Assembly (NCBI GenBank): GCA_022606425.2
Contig: JAHDVF020000726.1
Coordinates: 124,001 to 188,000, forward strand
Length of the DNA: 64,000 bases
Reading direction: 5' to 3'
Source: Lepidostoma basale
Taxonomy: Eukaryota; Arthropoda; Insecta; Trichoptera; Lepidostomatidae
The translations under genes and the position numbers were made by a program. The notes beneath the pieces were generated by a model. It ran no database searches and had not been told where the DNA came from. It was given only the letters and a program-made list of their open reading frames with translations. This document shows, piece after piece, positions 42,150 through 52,964 of this stretch; the first letter of the stretch is position 1; every line of letters starts with the position of its first letter.

Positions 42150-42423
42150 ATCTTCTTCTTCTTCAAGTGCCCTGTCGGGTCCCCCCAACGTTGGCGATCA
42201 CCTCGGCGAACCTGTCCCTGTCCTGCGCCGCTTGGAACAGCTCCTCCACACTTCGGATGCCGGTCCACTCCCTCACGTTTCTCAGCCAGGACATTTGTCT
42301 CCTTCCGTGCCCTCGGCGTCCCTCAATTTTCCCCTCCAATATCAGTTGGAGAAGGTGGTACTTTTCCCCACGCAGCATATGACCCAGATGTGAGATCTTT
42401 CGAACCTTGATAGTTGATAACAA
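42150..42423 (-). mobile_element. LINE-B 3' end, best frame
   Basis: 86-codon open frame: LSTIKVRKISHLGHMLRGEK, LLQLILEGKIEGRRG, GRRQMSWLRNVREWTGIRSV and EELFQAAQDRDRFAEVIANV, then GGTRQGT and a (GAA)n tail. LGH..R...Y.LLQLI..GKI.G.RG.GR...SWL.N.R.W is a standard LINE C-terminus. The frame is undamaged over its length, suggesting a relatively young copy. Confidence 0.85.
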
Positions 42424-42485
42424 TGAAAATTATGATTAAATTAATTAATTATTAAAAGGCGGCCATGATGTATTCACATTTAGAC

Positions 42486-42780
42486 GACCTTCGTGGCCGA
42501 GTGGTAAGTGCATTGACTGCCACCCCGAAGGTTCCGGGTTCGATTCCCGGCGGGGACAGTGTGATTGTCACACTGTCTTTGGTCTGATGTAGAATTCACG
42601 TGACAATAAAATGGCGATAGATTAGCTACCTATCACATGTCACGAGAATCACCATGATAGCTATAATATCCTTTACATCGATTTGACACATTCTTTCATG
42701 ATGTAAAGAGCGGTTCAACAAAATTATGATAACAATAATAAAAATAGTAAAAATAATAATAATAATAATAATAATAATGC
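42486..42780 (+). repeat. SINE-1 reference copy (tRNA-Ser-like)
   Basis: Head GACCTTCGTGGCCGAGTGG contains the A box. A consensus B box lies 33 bases on. Then GTGTGATTGTCACACTG, GTAGAATTCACGTGACAATA, CACATGTCACGAGAATCA, a perfect TTTACATC/GATGTAAA hairpin (42672-42707) and an (AAT)n tail. The GTGGCCGAGTGG start resembles tRNA-Ser. Confidence 0.92.
42494..42547 (+). promoter_or_regulatory. RNA polymerase III A and B boxes of SINE-1
   Basis: A box TGGCCGAGTGG (42494-42504) and B box GGTTCGATTCC (42537-42547) both match the tRNA consensus at normal spacing, so this copy keeps an apparently intact internal promoter. Confidence 0.85.
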
Positions 42781-42789
42781 GTATGTAGA

Positions 42790-43590
42790 TAGAAGGCCGA
42801 AACACCGCCACCCGGTAACGGTTCGGAGCTCCGCGCGTGCCATGCAATTTTAATAGACGAGAAAAGAGCTCCGAACTTAGCCGCTCCGGCCGGGCTTACG
42901 GACGGCCGAATCAGCCAACCACAGAGCGAAGAGGCACTCCTCCACTACGGGCCGACGAGCGCCGTGAACCAATGGGAGCACAGATCGGAATCCCTAGAAT
43001 AGACGGGCTCGCCAATATAACGGCGGACACCGTCGTCACTCGGCATGTGAGCTTGGCGAGGCAACTCGAAAGGAACACAGTGCTACATCTCTCTGGACTG
43101 TTGTCTGCACGCAGCCCGTATCGCTGCCTGTCACGGAATACCTATAGCCTGCACTACCAACTGCCCCTTCATCTGGAGGAACTTCTGCCGGTACCTCGTC
43201 GCCAGACGGGATTTACATAGAGCTATATTTATTAATCAAAGTCCGCAAGATTTCATATCTGGGTCACGTTCTGCGAAAAAAGAAGTATCGCCTGCTGCAT
43301 CTAATATAGAAGGTAAAAATAGAGGGCCGTAGGGGGGCAGGGAGAAGGCAGATCTCTTGGCTGCGCAATGTGAGGGAATGGACGGGAATCAGAACTGTGG
43401 AGGAGCTATTCCGGACAGCGCAGGATAGGGAAGAGTTTACCAGAGTGATCGCGAACGTCGGAGGGACCTGACAGGGCACTTTAAGAAGAAGATATTTATA
43501 TTGCTGACTGCCTGTTATCCCTGAATCATAATAAATTGAATCAAAAGGAACGTTCGTTTCATTGGTCGTCCGGTTGATCCGTATCAATAA
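42790..43590 (+). repeat. GC-rich block, possible LTR remnant, split by LINE-B
   Basis: 42790-43224 and 43500-43590 are continuous once the LINE-B insert is removed. The block is clearly GC-richer than its surroundings, has no domain in its 127-codon frame, and its right part has AATAAA (about 43531) followed by a T/G-rich stretch. An LTR is possible. An unrelated single-copy segment is the alternative. Confidence 0.3.
43233..43491 (+). mobile_element. LINE-B 3' end with target duplication
   Basis: Flanked by ATATTTAT (43225-43232, 43492-43499). Encodes ISYLGHVLRKKKYRLLHLI, EGRRGAGRRQISWLRNVREW, TVEELFRTAQDREEF and VIANVGGT, then an AGAAG tail. Confidence 0.85.
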
Positions 43591-43599
43591 TAATAATAA

Positions 43600-44055
43600 A
43601 ATTAATAACATTTAAAAGTGTCTAGAGAACTCAGGTAACGACATTGATGTTAACATAGTTAGCTACTTTTAAATAAGATATCTAGAAAAGCGCTTCTGAT
43701 TAAAGCTTATTCCCGTCTCCTAATCACGGTTCTAAGTTTTCATTCATCCCCTCGCGGCCCACGCCTCCCGCACCCTCCACCCTCCATCCATCTCCCGCCC
43801 GGCGTGATGTGCTGCAGTGTACACAGCGGAAAGCTTATCAGAATCATGAAAGAAAAGCTCCATTCAGCAAAGGCTCGCGTGATTTTAAAAGACTTCCTGA
43901 AATTACTGCTGAGCTTTTTCATTTCAAATTCTTTGTTTCGCACTTTTGTTATTAAGAACGTACATACCATACACGTATATTACGTCCTTACTTTCTGTAT
44001 TATTGAAACTTATTACTTATTGTATCCACATAATTATTTATTATTTATATTATAG
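43600..44055. other. no gene recognised
   Basis: A C-rich stretch at 43745-43805 (CCCTCCACCCTCCATCC) stands out. No frame with a known domain. Confidence 0.4.
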
Positions 44056-44059
44056 AAAA

Positions 44060-44572
44060 AACTAACTAACTAACTAACCATCACGCCGTCTCCCCGAAGG
44101 AGTAGGCAGAAATAATGGACTGCCACAATTTTTTTTCCTGACATATTTCTCTCGCTTCCTCAACATTCATACATCGTGTCATGCTCGCGCGTCGATTTCT
44201 CTGACTCCTCACATGCCCGATATTCAATATTTGATTTATTTGATAGTGCCACGTTTTCCTCGGTCTTCTTCAATTTCTGGTTCCATTTACATCGTTAACA
44301 TATATTTTTTTTATCATTCTTTCTTCATTTATTCTTTCCATATATCCAAACTATCTTAATGATCCTTTCATTATTTTGTTCATAACACCATTATTCGCAC
44401 AGCATTCACTTCTTATATTTTCATTCGACACTCTATCATACACAGAGTATTCGCACATTCGTCTAAGAGATCTCATTTCGACTGCATTTATTCTACTTTA
44501 ATCCTTCTTTTGCCAGTTCCATGCTTCGCTTCCATACATAAGGGTTGGTAGAAGAACACCATTATTATTTAA
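44060..44572 (-). mobile_element. LINE-A 3' fragment, (TTAG)n tail
   Basis: Full 3' end and coding back to VLLPTLMYGSEAWNWQK, with frameshifts. Close to the 46041/47695 type (SNENIRSE). Confidence 0.85.
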
Positions 44573-44574
44573 AA

Positions 44575-45088
44575 ATATGTTTATTTTATATAATACTTAT
44601 ATTATTTAAAAAAAAATATTCTACGTAATATTTTAAAAATAAAAGGACATATTATTATTAACGGAATATTTAAAAAATATATATTACATGTTTCGTCAGT
44701 GTTGCACTGTTTCGATGACGTAACACCCACAGACTTCCAATTATAAATTCAATAACGAATTTATTGAATCTTTGAAACTTGACTTTGAAGGAATCTATAA
44801 ATATATCACGGTTGAATACTACATTATTCGTGTTATAAAATGAACTCCCACATCTCTCGTATAACTCCTGTTCCTCTTTCACTTCACTCATTCCTATCCA
44901 CATGCCAAGTTTTGGTTGTAAACACTAACTAAACGTATTCCCACTGTGTCACGAGTCTGTTATACAGATCATACTAGACTTGAGGCTGCTTTAGCAGCTG
45001 TCTTCAACCCGTGGCGCTAGGACATTTTTTATGCATATCTCGTCAAACTTACAAGATGAGGGCAAGGCATATGAAATTAATTTTGGGA
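44575..45088. other. no gene recognised
   Basis: AT-rich. TTACATGTTTCGTCAGTGTT near 44685 is a weak PLE-like end. Confidence 0.4.
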
Positions 45089-45091
45089 TGG

Positions 45092-45770
45092 GAAATCAAA
45101 TCAAATCAAATCAAATCAGTTTATTTTCTCAAAAGACATTACAAACTTTTTTTATAGTTTAAGGCATCTATTGAGAACAGGTAAAACATAAGGAATATAT
45201 AATACCAGGAACGCATGAGAGATGGTTCGACATTAGGAATACAAAATACTCTCCAAAGTCAAGAGTATTTGTCTTCTGAATGTACTTTCACGAATATGAA
45301 AGACATCGATCTCCGAAGCGATCATGTTCAGCAGTTTGATTGCTCTCCCCACCGGCATCACCAGAGGCAGGTTGGTTTGGCATGCTGGGAGATAAAACAG
45401 TCTGTGCTGACGCTGTCGAAGATAGCCATCCGGAACATAAAGATGGATAGCCTCCAAGATGACGGAGTTCTCAAAGAATCCCCTGATAAGTCTGAAGAAA
45501 TGGGTAAGTGTGCACCCATCCCTTCTTATCTGTAAACTATTGGTCCCCAGCATGCCCAAGAGGAATGCAGTGGGATAAAGCCACGGATAGCTACCAAACT
45601 CCCTCATGTAGAGATATCTCAGAAATCTTTTCTGAACCCTCTCTAACATGAGCGAGTATCTCGCCTCGTGGGGACTCCATATCACCGAGCCACACTCGAG
45701 CCGGCTCCGGACCAATGAGTTGTACAAAATTCGCAAAACATAGGGATTCTTGAAAACTCTACCAGTTCGT
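45092..45770 (-). mobile_element. LINE-F 3' end, best frame, (GATTT)n tail
   Basis: The minus frame 45736-45233 is open for 167 codons: ILYNSLVRSRLECGSVIWSP, LERVQKRFLRYLYMREFG, LGMLGTNSLQIRRDG, THFFRLIRGFFENSVILE and LPLVMPVGRAIKLLN. LVRS.LE..S..W.P......E..QK.FLR is the Jockey/CR1-type RT C-terminus. The 3' UTR ends in GATTTGATTTGATTTGATTT. Confidence 0.87.
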
Positions 45771-45784
45771 CAAAGGTGTTAGTT

Positions 45785-46735
45785 TTTGAAAGGGAAGAGC
45801 AAATGACAGTTTGTAATATAAATGTAAATGAAGAGAACTTGGAACAGGTGAGGGAATTTGTGTATTTAGGTATCTATGCGGACGACGCTATGCTAATGCG
45901 GACAACGAGCATGAACTACAAGCCCTGGTGACTAGTACGTATAAGGTATGCAAGCGATACGATTTGATGATGAATGCGAATAAGTCCAAGGTAATGATTT
46001 TCGAAAAAGAAGGAAGCATGACAGTCTGCAACATTAGTGTGTGAACGGTGAAAATCTGGAACAAGTGGATGAATTTGTTTATTTAGGAAGTATGTTTACA
46101 AAAGATGGGCGAGTGGAGAGGGATATTGAAAGAAGGGTTGGGGCAGGCAACAAAGTGAATGGTACACTTAAAGTTGGCATCGCAAACAAAAACCTATCCA
46201 AAAAAGCTAGAATGGTAGTGCACAATGGTGTCCTTGTACCGACCCTTATGTATGGAAGCGAAGCATGGAACTGGCAAAAGAAGGATGAAAGAAGAATAAA
46301 TGCAGTAGAAATAAGATCTCTTAGACGAATGTGTGCATACTCTGTGTATGATAGAGTGTCGAATGAAAATATAAGAAGTGAATGGGGTGCGAATGATGGT
46401 GTTATGAAAAAAATAATGAAAGGATCATTAAGATGGTTTGGACATATGGAAAGGATGAATGAAGAAAGAATGGTAAAAAAAGTATATGTTAACGATGTAA
46501 ATGGAACCAGAATAGAGGAAGACCGAGGAAAACGTGGCACGATCAAATAAATCAAATATTGAATGTCGGCCATGTGAGGAGTCAGAGAAATCGACGGGCG
46601 TGCATGACATGATGTATGAATGTTGAGGAATCGAGAGAAATATGTCAAGAAAGAAAAGTGTGGCAGTCCATTTTTTCTGCCAACCTCTTCGGAGAGACGG
46701 CGTGATGGTTAGTTAGTTAGTTAGTTTATATATTT
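45785..46735 (+). mobile_element. LINE-A, longest copy, includes RT catalytic box
   Basis: 45785-45872 is a separate small LINE-A piece (MTVCNINVN.ENLEQV). From 45873 the main copy starts at YADDAMLM (YADD at 45875-45886), the catalytic aspartates of RT. One base is missing after LM. It then runs through YDLMMNANKSKVMIFEKEG and a stop, into the 169-codon frame 46041-46550 (QVDEFVYLGSMFTKDGRVE, AGNKVNGTLKVGIANK, SLRRMCAYSVYDRVSNE, SLRWFGHMERMNEERM). After another frame break it ends in the 3' terminus with (TTAG)n. It is inactive but gives the best family reference. Confidence 0.9.
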
Positions 46736-46739
46736 TTTA

Positions 46740-47145
46740 ATATGGGTAATCTTTCATGTCATTCATTAAAGTCTCCTTTTCTGATCTAAAAAAAGTTAGA
46801 ATTGGTGAGACAATGCAAATGAAAGAGAAGGCGATTAAACGTAATCTTTCTTCAGAGTCGTTGTTGAGTTAGGGGATCTGGTTAGATGACTCTCAGAAGT
46901 GGCAGTGTTCTTTGCAAGTGGCTATTAAGTTCATTCCTCGACATTTTCAGCCGTAATACAAAATAAGTTTCCGCAGTTGAAGGAGAGCTGTTAAGCCTAC
47001 GTGAACTGTACCGAGCAAGTTGAGTAGATGAATACACCGAGATTTCTGAACACTTTAATGCATAGGTTCCCAAACCATTACCAGTCACAATTTTTTTTAA
47101 TTAGTTGAATTAAATTTGTTTTCAGTGTTGAAACTTAATGATTCT
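46740..47145. other. no gene recognised
   Basis: No supported repeat or coding frame. Confidence 0.45.
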
Positions 47146-47149
47146 GTAT

Positions 47150-47245
47150 TAATGTGGAGGAAGCTATAGAAGTGTGTCATCATTAAGTAATGTAGGTGTC
47201 CATTATCTCTGAATATCCGGGAAAACGGCGTGACGGTTTGTGTAC
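47150..47245 (+). mobile_element. LINE-A 3' fragment, decayed
   Basis: ATGTGGAGGAAGCTATAG (NVEEA) followed by GGGAAAACGGCGTGACGGTT. Confidence 0.6.
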
Positions 47246-47589
47246 GTTAAAACTTAATATTAACTAAAATAAAATTTATCAGCTTACAGCGTATTATTTA
47301 CGTAAATTTAGGTGATATGTAAGTTTTCGCGTTAAGAGTTCTCCATGTTAAAGATCACTATCTCATTGAAAGTTACACAATACTACGAGATTGTAACGTA
47401 AATGTACCGTTTTGTCCCTGTAACGTTAACTTTCGTAGTTACGTAGTAACGTATCTCTAAAAGTTCCGCTAAGGACTTTTCCTACTTAACGTTTATTCGT
47501 TTAAAAGGGTTGGATGGCTTGTCGGTGAGCGTTGTCATTGGATTTTAAAATAAGCATCGTATTTTATTTTACGAATAGAATAATGTTTG

Positions 47590-48440
47590 ATAAACTTAAC
47601 CCATTAACACAGTGGAATTCCATAATGACGATAAGTATGAATTAAAACAACATTTATTCCATTCTCTAGACCGAAACACTATGATACTTCAACTAATTAA
47701 CTAACTAACCATCACGCCGTCTCTCCGAAGGGGTAGGCAGAAAGAATGGACTGCCACACTTTTCTTTCCTGACATATTTCTCTCGCTTCCTCAACATTCA
47801 TACATCGTGCCATGCACGCGCGTCGATTTCTCTGACTCCTCATATGGCCGACATTCAATATTTGATTTATTTGATCGTGCCACGTTTTCCTCGGTCTTCC
47901 TCTATTTCTGGTTCCATTTACATCATTAACATATAATTTTTTTACCATTCATTCTTTCCATATGTCCAAACCATCTTAATGATCCTTTCATTATTTTGTT
48001 CATGACACCATCATTCGCACCGCATTCACTTCTTATATGTTCATTCGACACTCTATCATACACAGAGTATCCCCACATTCGTCTAAGAGATCTCATTTAT
48101 ACTGCATTTATTCAACTTTCATCCTTCTTTTGCCAGTTCCATGTTTCGCTTCTATACATAAGGGTCGGTAGAAGAACACCATTGTGCACTGCCATTCTAG
48201 CTTTTTTGAAAAGGTTTTTGTTTGCGATGACAACTATATGATAACAACTATAACAACAACTAAATGATAGGATAGTCCTATATTTTACAAATACGTAGAG
48301 AAATGTTTTTTTTTTACATATCTAAAAACCTTTTGATTAACGCATTAAAACAGTGGAATTCCATAACGACGATTTAAGTATGAATTAAAACAACATTTCT
48401 TCCATTCTCTAGACCGAAACACTGTGATACTTCAACAATA
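47590..48440. repeat. duplicated PLE-like end flanking LINE-A
   Basis: The block GTGGAATTCCATAATGACGA...CTCTAGACCGAAACACTATG at 47608-47692 recurs at 48352-48435. The LINE-A copy 47695-48237 lies between. Either a direct repeat of the host element or two separate copies. Confidence 0.5.
47695..48237 (-). mobile_element. LINE-A 3' fragment, (TTAG)n tail
   Basis: The 3' 78 codons are open: VKKLYVNDVNGTRNRGRPRK, NVGHMRSQRNRRACMARCMN and EEAREICQERKVWQSILSAY. Upstream coding is broken, back to NKNLFKKARMAVHNGVLLPT. Confidence 0.88.
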
Positions 48441-48447
48441 ATAAATA

Positions 48448-49093
48448 CAGTAGAACCTGGATAATTGGAACCTGGTTAATTGGCAAAACTCTATAATTGT
48501 CAGAAAAGTTCCGGTCCTACCCCCTTGGAGTACTAAAACCTCTTTGATTTGAAAAAAGAAACCTGTTTAATTGAACTCGACATTCTGTCCCTAAGCCTCT
48601 GTAATTGGAGAGCCCTGCTTTCTTGATCTCTGTAAAGTGAACTATTCAGTATTTGTTCTGTACTTATCGAAGGTGGTCCATTTTAGATCGTAATGTTTCA
48701 CAAACGTAAATATAACGGCCTTGATTTGAGCTCGAAACTAAAACTTATCCAAGAATTTGATGCCGGTGAATCTCGCGAAGAGTTGTGCAACATTTTTGAC
48801 GTGTAAAACTGGCACATATAACTGATTTTTTCAAGCCATAATAATTAAATTTATTGTTTGTATTTGTATGCAAGTATGTATACAATTACAATTTACTTAT
48901 TTAACTTTTATTGGTTGTTTTATGCATCAATCTATGAACTGCTTTTATTGCTTTTCTGATTATGTGATTACAAAACCTGGTTAAAAAACCAAAGCACAAT
49001 CTGGACCTGGATACATGAAAAACTGGATAATTGAAAAACCTGGTTAATTGACCAGCCTGGTCCCTTGGAATGCCAAATATCCAGGTTCCACTG
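48448..49093 (+). mobile_element. pogo-like MITE with residual HTH frame
   Basis: 646 bases with inverted ends CAGTAGAACCTGGATAATTG and, on the right, ATATCCAGGTTCCACTG. Flanked by TA (48446-48447, 49094-49095). CCTGG.TAATTG units repeat near both ends. Only the first exon-like stretch of the transposase remains. Confidence 0.82.
48693..48806 (+). pseudogene. pogo/CENP-B-type helix-turn-helix remnant
   Basis: 37 codons from the first ATG, reading HKRKYNGLDLSSKLKLIQEF and ESREELCNIFDV, then stop. The RKY..L.L..KLK.I.E......ELC..F pattern is the N-terminal DNA-binding domain of Tigger/CENP-B proteins. The second HTH and DDE domain are deleted. Confidence 0.7.
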
Positions 49094-49204
49094 TATTTAA
49101 ATTTGAAACACTGTTATTAAGTATCACAGTTTACAACATTTATATGAGTTTGTTGCTGTATCGCTAACCTATTTTGGCGTCGTCAGGTGTTTCAAACAAC
49201 TGAG

Positions 49205-49415
49205 TCATCATCTTCTTCTCTCTTACTCTTCAGTTCTGGGTGGACCTTGCCCGCCTTCAAAGAGTTTCTCCAGCTGACCCTATCCTGAACTCTCGCCTTC
49301 CACTAATCAGGTCTAACTCTTAACAATTGCAGGTCCTTTAGAACACCGTCAAGCCAACAAAGCCGCGGTCTTCACACACTGCGACTTCCTTCTGGTCTTG
49401 TAAATGTCATCATCG
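49205..49415 (-). mobile_element. LINE-H 3' end
   Basis: Minus strand: ..RPRLCWLDGVLKDLQLLRV, WKARVQDRVSWRNSLKAGKV and HPELKSKREE, with two in-frame stops. GRPRLRW.DGV..DL..L.V..W...A.DR..WR is a RTE-type C-terminus. Single copy. Confidence 0.65.
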
Positions 49416-49479
49416 GGTGTTTTAAACTGATGTTGCACTTGTGTGATCTCTTTGTGGTCCATGATTTCCAAACAGCAGT

Positions 49480-49655
49480 GTTTTTAACCATTTTTCTTCC
49501 GAACTTTTGGCTACGTATCCTGCTCATTGCCATGTTAGAATCGCTTCACTGTGGATGATGTTAGTGACTTTTGTTTTTCTCTCTCTCCATATCGTTTCTA
49601 TCTCGGTCTCTTAGATTTATTCCTAACAGGTTCTTTTCATAACTCTTCGGATCTA
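49480..49655 (-). mobile_element. LINE-C fragment
   Basis: Nucleotide match to the MLGISLRDR..TKVTNIIHSEAI region, diverged. Confidence 0.6.
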
Positions 49656-49848
49656 TATTTATTTATATTAAACATGAATTCACTACCTTAAAAACATGTT
49701 AAAATAATAATAGCTAAATGGTTTTTTAATTTATTTTTTAAAGATAATCGAATGATTTTTTTTAAATCTCTCGATGAAAATTCATTTAATAAAATAAAAT
49801 TAAACAATGTTTTTTAACTACTTCAGATTTTGTCTGTTTTTCAACAGC

Positions 49849-49881
49849 GACCGGTTTCGCCAGGCTCGCTGGCATCGACAG
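49849..49881 (-). ncRNA. hammerhead-like motif
   Basis: CTGTCGAT, stem GCCAG/CTGGC with loop CGAGC, GAAACCGGTC. The helix III/GUC part is canonical. The first core strand is mutated. Confidence 0.4.
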
Positions 49882-50049
49882 CCTGGTGACACTGTTATAA
49901 ACTAACTCCTTTACATACATACGGACCAGGTGGAAATAATGATTCTGTACAAAAAATAATACTAAAAAATTACGTAAAATTAACTGGTTATTTAAGGGAA
50001 TTATGCTTTCAATACAATGAAATTTAAACTGTTTATAGCGGAAGTATTT

Positions 50050-50272
50050 ATATATCTTCTTCTTCTTATTTTTGTCCTGTCACACCTCCGTGGTGCATAG
50101 GGCCTCAAGGAATCTTCTCCACCCGACTCTATCGCATGCCTGATGCCTAACATCATCCCAAGTGAGGCCTGCTGCCTTAACCTCGTCCTGCAGGGTTCTT
50201 TTCCAAGTCTGCCTCGCTTTCTCTTTCCCCCCATAGGGGACCAGTCTAGTGCACCCTGAGCGATGCTTATGT
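50050..50272 (-). mobile_element. LINE-G 3' end, (GAA)n tail
   Basis: 70-codon frame: HRSGCTRLVPYGGKEKARQT, WKRTLQDEVKAAGLTWDDVR and DRVGWRRFLEALCTTEV. Same C-terminus as 29635-30113. Confidence 0.78.
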
Positions 50273-50299
50273 ATAATGCTTGAAAAAATCATACTTTGA

Positions 50300-50810
50300 T
50301 TTCATTCAACAGTGGAAGTAGTATTTTAATATTATTGTAAAAAATATTTTGACGACATTTGAAACAATTTTCTTGCAAAAAAAACCCTATCTATAAAATA
50401 AAGGAAAATTATTCTAAAATTGAAATCGGAAAATTAGACGATAATTTTAAAGATATAGTTCAAATACATTATTGCCTTTCTGCGTTTACACTTTATTCGA
50501 AATATTCCTGTATTGTACAATTATCAGTGAAGTCGAACAATATCATAAAATTCCTTAGCGCCAAGTGCGACACCACTACAAAGTTATCAAACTTTTGAAC
50601 TTCTACCAATCTTTGTTAAGTTTTAGGTTCGAAATATTAACTCCGATAATGCCATGGAGATTATATTAATAACCCAAATTATGTATGTAAATAACTTTGC
50701 ATTTAGTTCATTTCGAAGTCCCACTTTTAACATTTGTTCTTATTTAAATACTATAAGAACAGCGACATCAAAAATATAAAATGATCACGATTTATCTCGG
50801 TGGCCAGATG
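50300..50810. other. no gene recognised
   Basis: AT-rich. A 79-codon frame at 50359-50598 has no recognisable motif. Confidence 0.45.
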
Positions 50811-50814
50811 TGAT

Positions 50815-51545
50815 TATCATTATCATTGTCTTTGTCTGGTGTACCAGTTTTTTTTACCGACCCTTTTCTACCGACCCTTATGTATGGAAGCGAAGCATGG
50901 AACTGGCAAAATAAGGATGAAAGTAGAATAAATGCAGTAGAAATGAGATCTCTTAGACGAATGTGGTTATACTCTGTGTATGATAGAATGTCGATTGAAA
51001 ATATAAGAAGTGAATGCGGTGCGAATGATGGTGTCATGAACAAAATAATGATAGGATCATTAAGATGGTTTGGACATATGGAAAGAATGAATGAAGAAAC
51101 AATGGTAAAAAAAAATTATATGTTAATGATGTAAATGGAACCAGAAATAGAGAAAGACCGAGGAAAACGTGGCACGATCAAATAAATCAAATATTGAATG
51201 TCGGCCATGTGAGGAGTCAGAGAAATCGACGCGCGTGCATGACACGATGTATGAATGTTGAGGAAGCGAGAGAAATATGTCAGGAAAGAAAAGTGTGGCA
51301 GTCCATTCTTTCTGCCTACCCCTTCGGGGAGACGGCGTGATGGTTAGTTAGTTAGTTAGTTAGTTTGTCTGGTGTAGAATTCACGCGACAATAAAATAGC
51401 GATAAATATGAGCTACCTATCATGTGTCATGAGAATCAATATGATAGCTATTCCTTTTATATCGATTTAGCTCGCTCTCTAGATGTAAAGAGCGATTCAA
51501 CATTATACAAAAAAACAATGATAATAAATACTGTTAAGAAAATCC
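50815..51545 (+). repeat. SINE-1 split by LINE-A
   Basis: Left remnant 50815-50843 (..GTCTTTGTCTGGTGTA) and right part 51364-51545 (body, hairpin with one G-U change, AT-rich tail) join at the duplicated 13 bases. Confidence 0.82.
50844..51363 (+). mobile_element. LINE-A 3' copy with 13-base target duplication
   Basis: TTTGTCTGGTGTA at 50831-50843 and 51364-51376 bounds a 520-base insert: LMYGSEAWNWQNKDESRINA, SVYDRMSIENIRSECGANDG, RWFGHMERMNEETMVKK, one frame break, then the full 3' end and (TTAG)n. Confidence 0.93.
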
Positions 51546-51549
51546 GTGT

Positions 51550-52224
51550 GACTCGTCATTATCGACCGACGCATTTAGGGGTATTTCCTGTAATTAGCCG
51601 ATCAAAAATCGAATTCGTAGAATTTATCCCCGATAAATAGTTTTTGGGATTGTTGAATAGACACCAAACTATGAACAACCCTTTCCGTTATCCAATACAA
51701 AGCGTGGACTAGAGTGTGTCAGTTTGAATAAGACTGTCGTTTTTAGTTTTCGTATTTCTTTAAAATCTAATATTTTATTTTGGAGTTCGGATTATTACAG
51801 GTTAGCGTACAAATACACTGACAAGTTTTATTAAAGTATATTTAAAATTATATATATTTTAGTACTTGTAAGTCATGCTTATTATTTTTGTAAATAATTT
51901 TTTGGTTTTTTGTATTCAAAAAGGTTTTTGTTGTATTTAAGGGGTGGATCCCTTGGTTTTATCGATTTTAACTGAAAACAAACCGTTTGTACTTATTAAA
52001 TGCATCAAAGTTGGGCGTAATCTCTCGTAAAATAAATGTTTTAGGGTCAATGAAACATATAATTGCAAAACCACATTATTTCAAGATAAATTTATTTTTC
52101 AATTTGAGTTTTTAGTTGTCTGCAGAGCAGTTTGTTCATAAGCTCTGGTGAATAAGGATACGATTCGTCATCGTAAGTGATTTTTTATTTATCCGAAATG
52201 TATGAGGTATGTTCTTAAAATAAA
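51550..52224. other. no gene recognised
   Basis: No family match. Candidate single-copy DNA. Confidence 0.4.
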
Positions 52225-52225
52225 T

Positions 52226-52395
52226 TACTAACTAACTAACTTACTAACCATCACGCCGTCTCCCCGAAAGGGTAGGCAGAAAGAATGGATTGTCACACTT
52301 AAACCGATGCGGCACTCCATCCTTCTCTTTTCGCCCCGCGGGAGACGCGATGTGATGGGTTGCGAACCTCCTCGCCGGCATCTCCCACACTGTTA
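52226..52395 (-). repeat. SINE-3, 5'-truncated
   Basis: (ACTA)n, LINE-A end, foldback block. Stops within the CTCCTCGCC.. segment. Confidence 0.78.
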
Positions 52396-52442
52396 CATTG
52401 TAATTTAAATAATAAATTCTAATCTGGTTGATTTAAATCTAC
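52396..52442 (+). repeat. SINE-2 3' fragment
   Basis: TTGTAATTTAAATAATAAATTC then GATTTAAATC, as in 17320-17362. Confidence 0.5.
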
Positions 52443-52960
52443 AGTAAATGATGAAAATAAAATAATATAAAAATTTCTCTTATGTCAAATTATAATTTTC
52501 TTTAAAATGTGTTCACCAAAGGTTAAATCTACCATAAATAAAAGAAATATAAATGATTTAAAATAAAAATACAAAGAATATAATTTTGGTTGCCTAATTA
52601 CAAGCAGAAAACCCTGTCATCATCTTCTCTGCTAGTTATGAATATGGAGACTGCAACGATCTCCGAAAAGTTGGTAAAGAAAGATAAGTCACTGGAATTT
52701 TTTTAATATTTTATTAAAGTGAGTTCCTGCAATGATTCGAGTATTTATAGAAAAGATGTTTAATTTATAAAAACCTGAAATCCTTGTAATAACTTCATGG
52801 TAAGGTTCCATGGTTTATGGTATATATGAGCATTGAATACTCTTTGAAATTATCTAAAGGTTACAATTCTATTTTTTCTAACATCTGTACTATTTACAAA
52901 CAACGCGTCTTTGGGTCAGGTGTCACCAACAATTTTAAAAAAACGGGCTAGATTTAAACA
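52443..52960. other. no gene recognised
   Basis: AT-rich spacer. Confidence 0.45.
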
Positions 52961-52964
52961 AACA

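Noticed and set aside
42486..42560. functional tRNA gene
   Set aside because: A and B boxes are present, but the sequence continues into the SINE-1 body and the acceptor arms do not pair. Several SINE-1 copies share it.
42837..43220. 127-codon plus-strand open frame
   Set aside because: GC-rich frame with no domain or motif. Length is explained by base composition. Kept only as part of a GC-rich block.
46079..46648. 189-codon minus-strand frame
   Set aside because: Antisense shadow of LINE-A. The plus strand carries the family motifs and the tail.
51330..51363. (TTAG)n as telomeric repeat
   Set aside because: The insect telomere unit is TTAGG. These runs are always at LINE-A or SINE-3 3' ends, so they are LINE tails.
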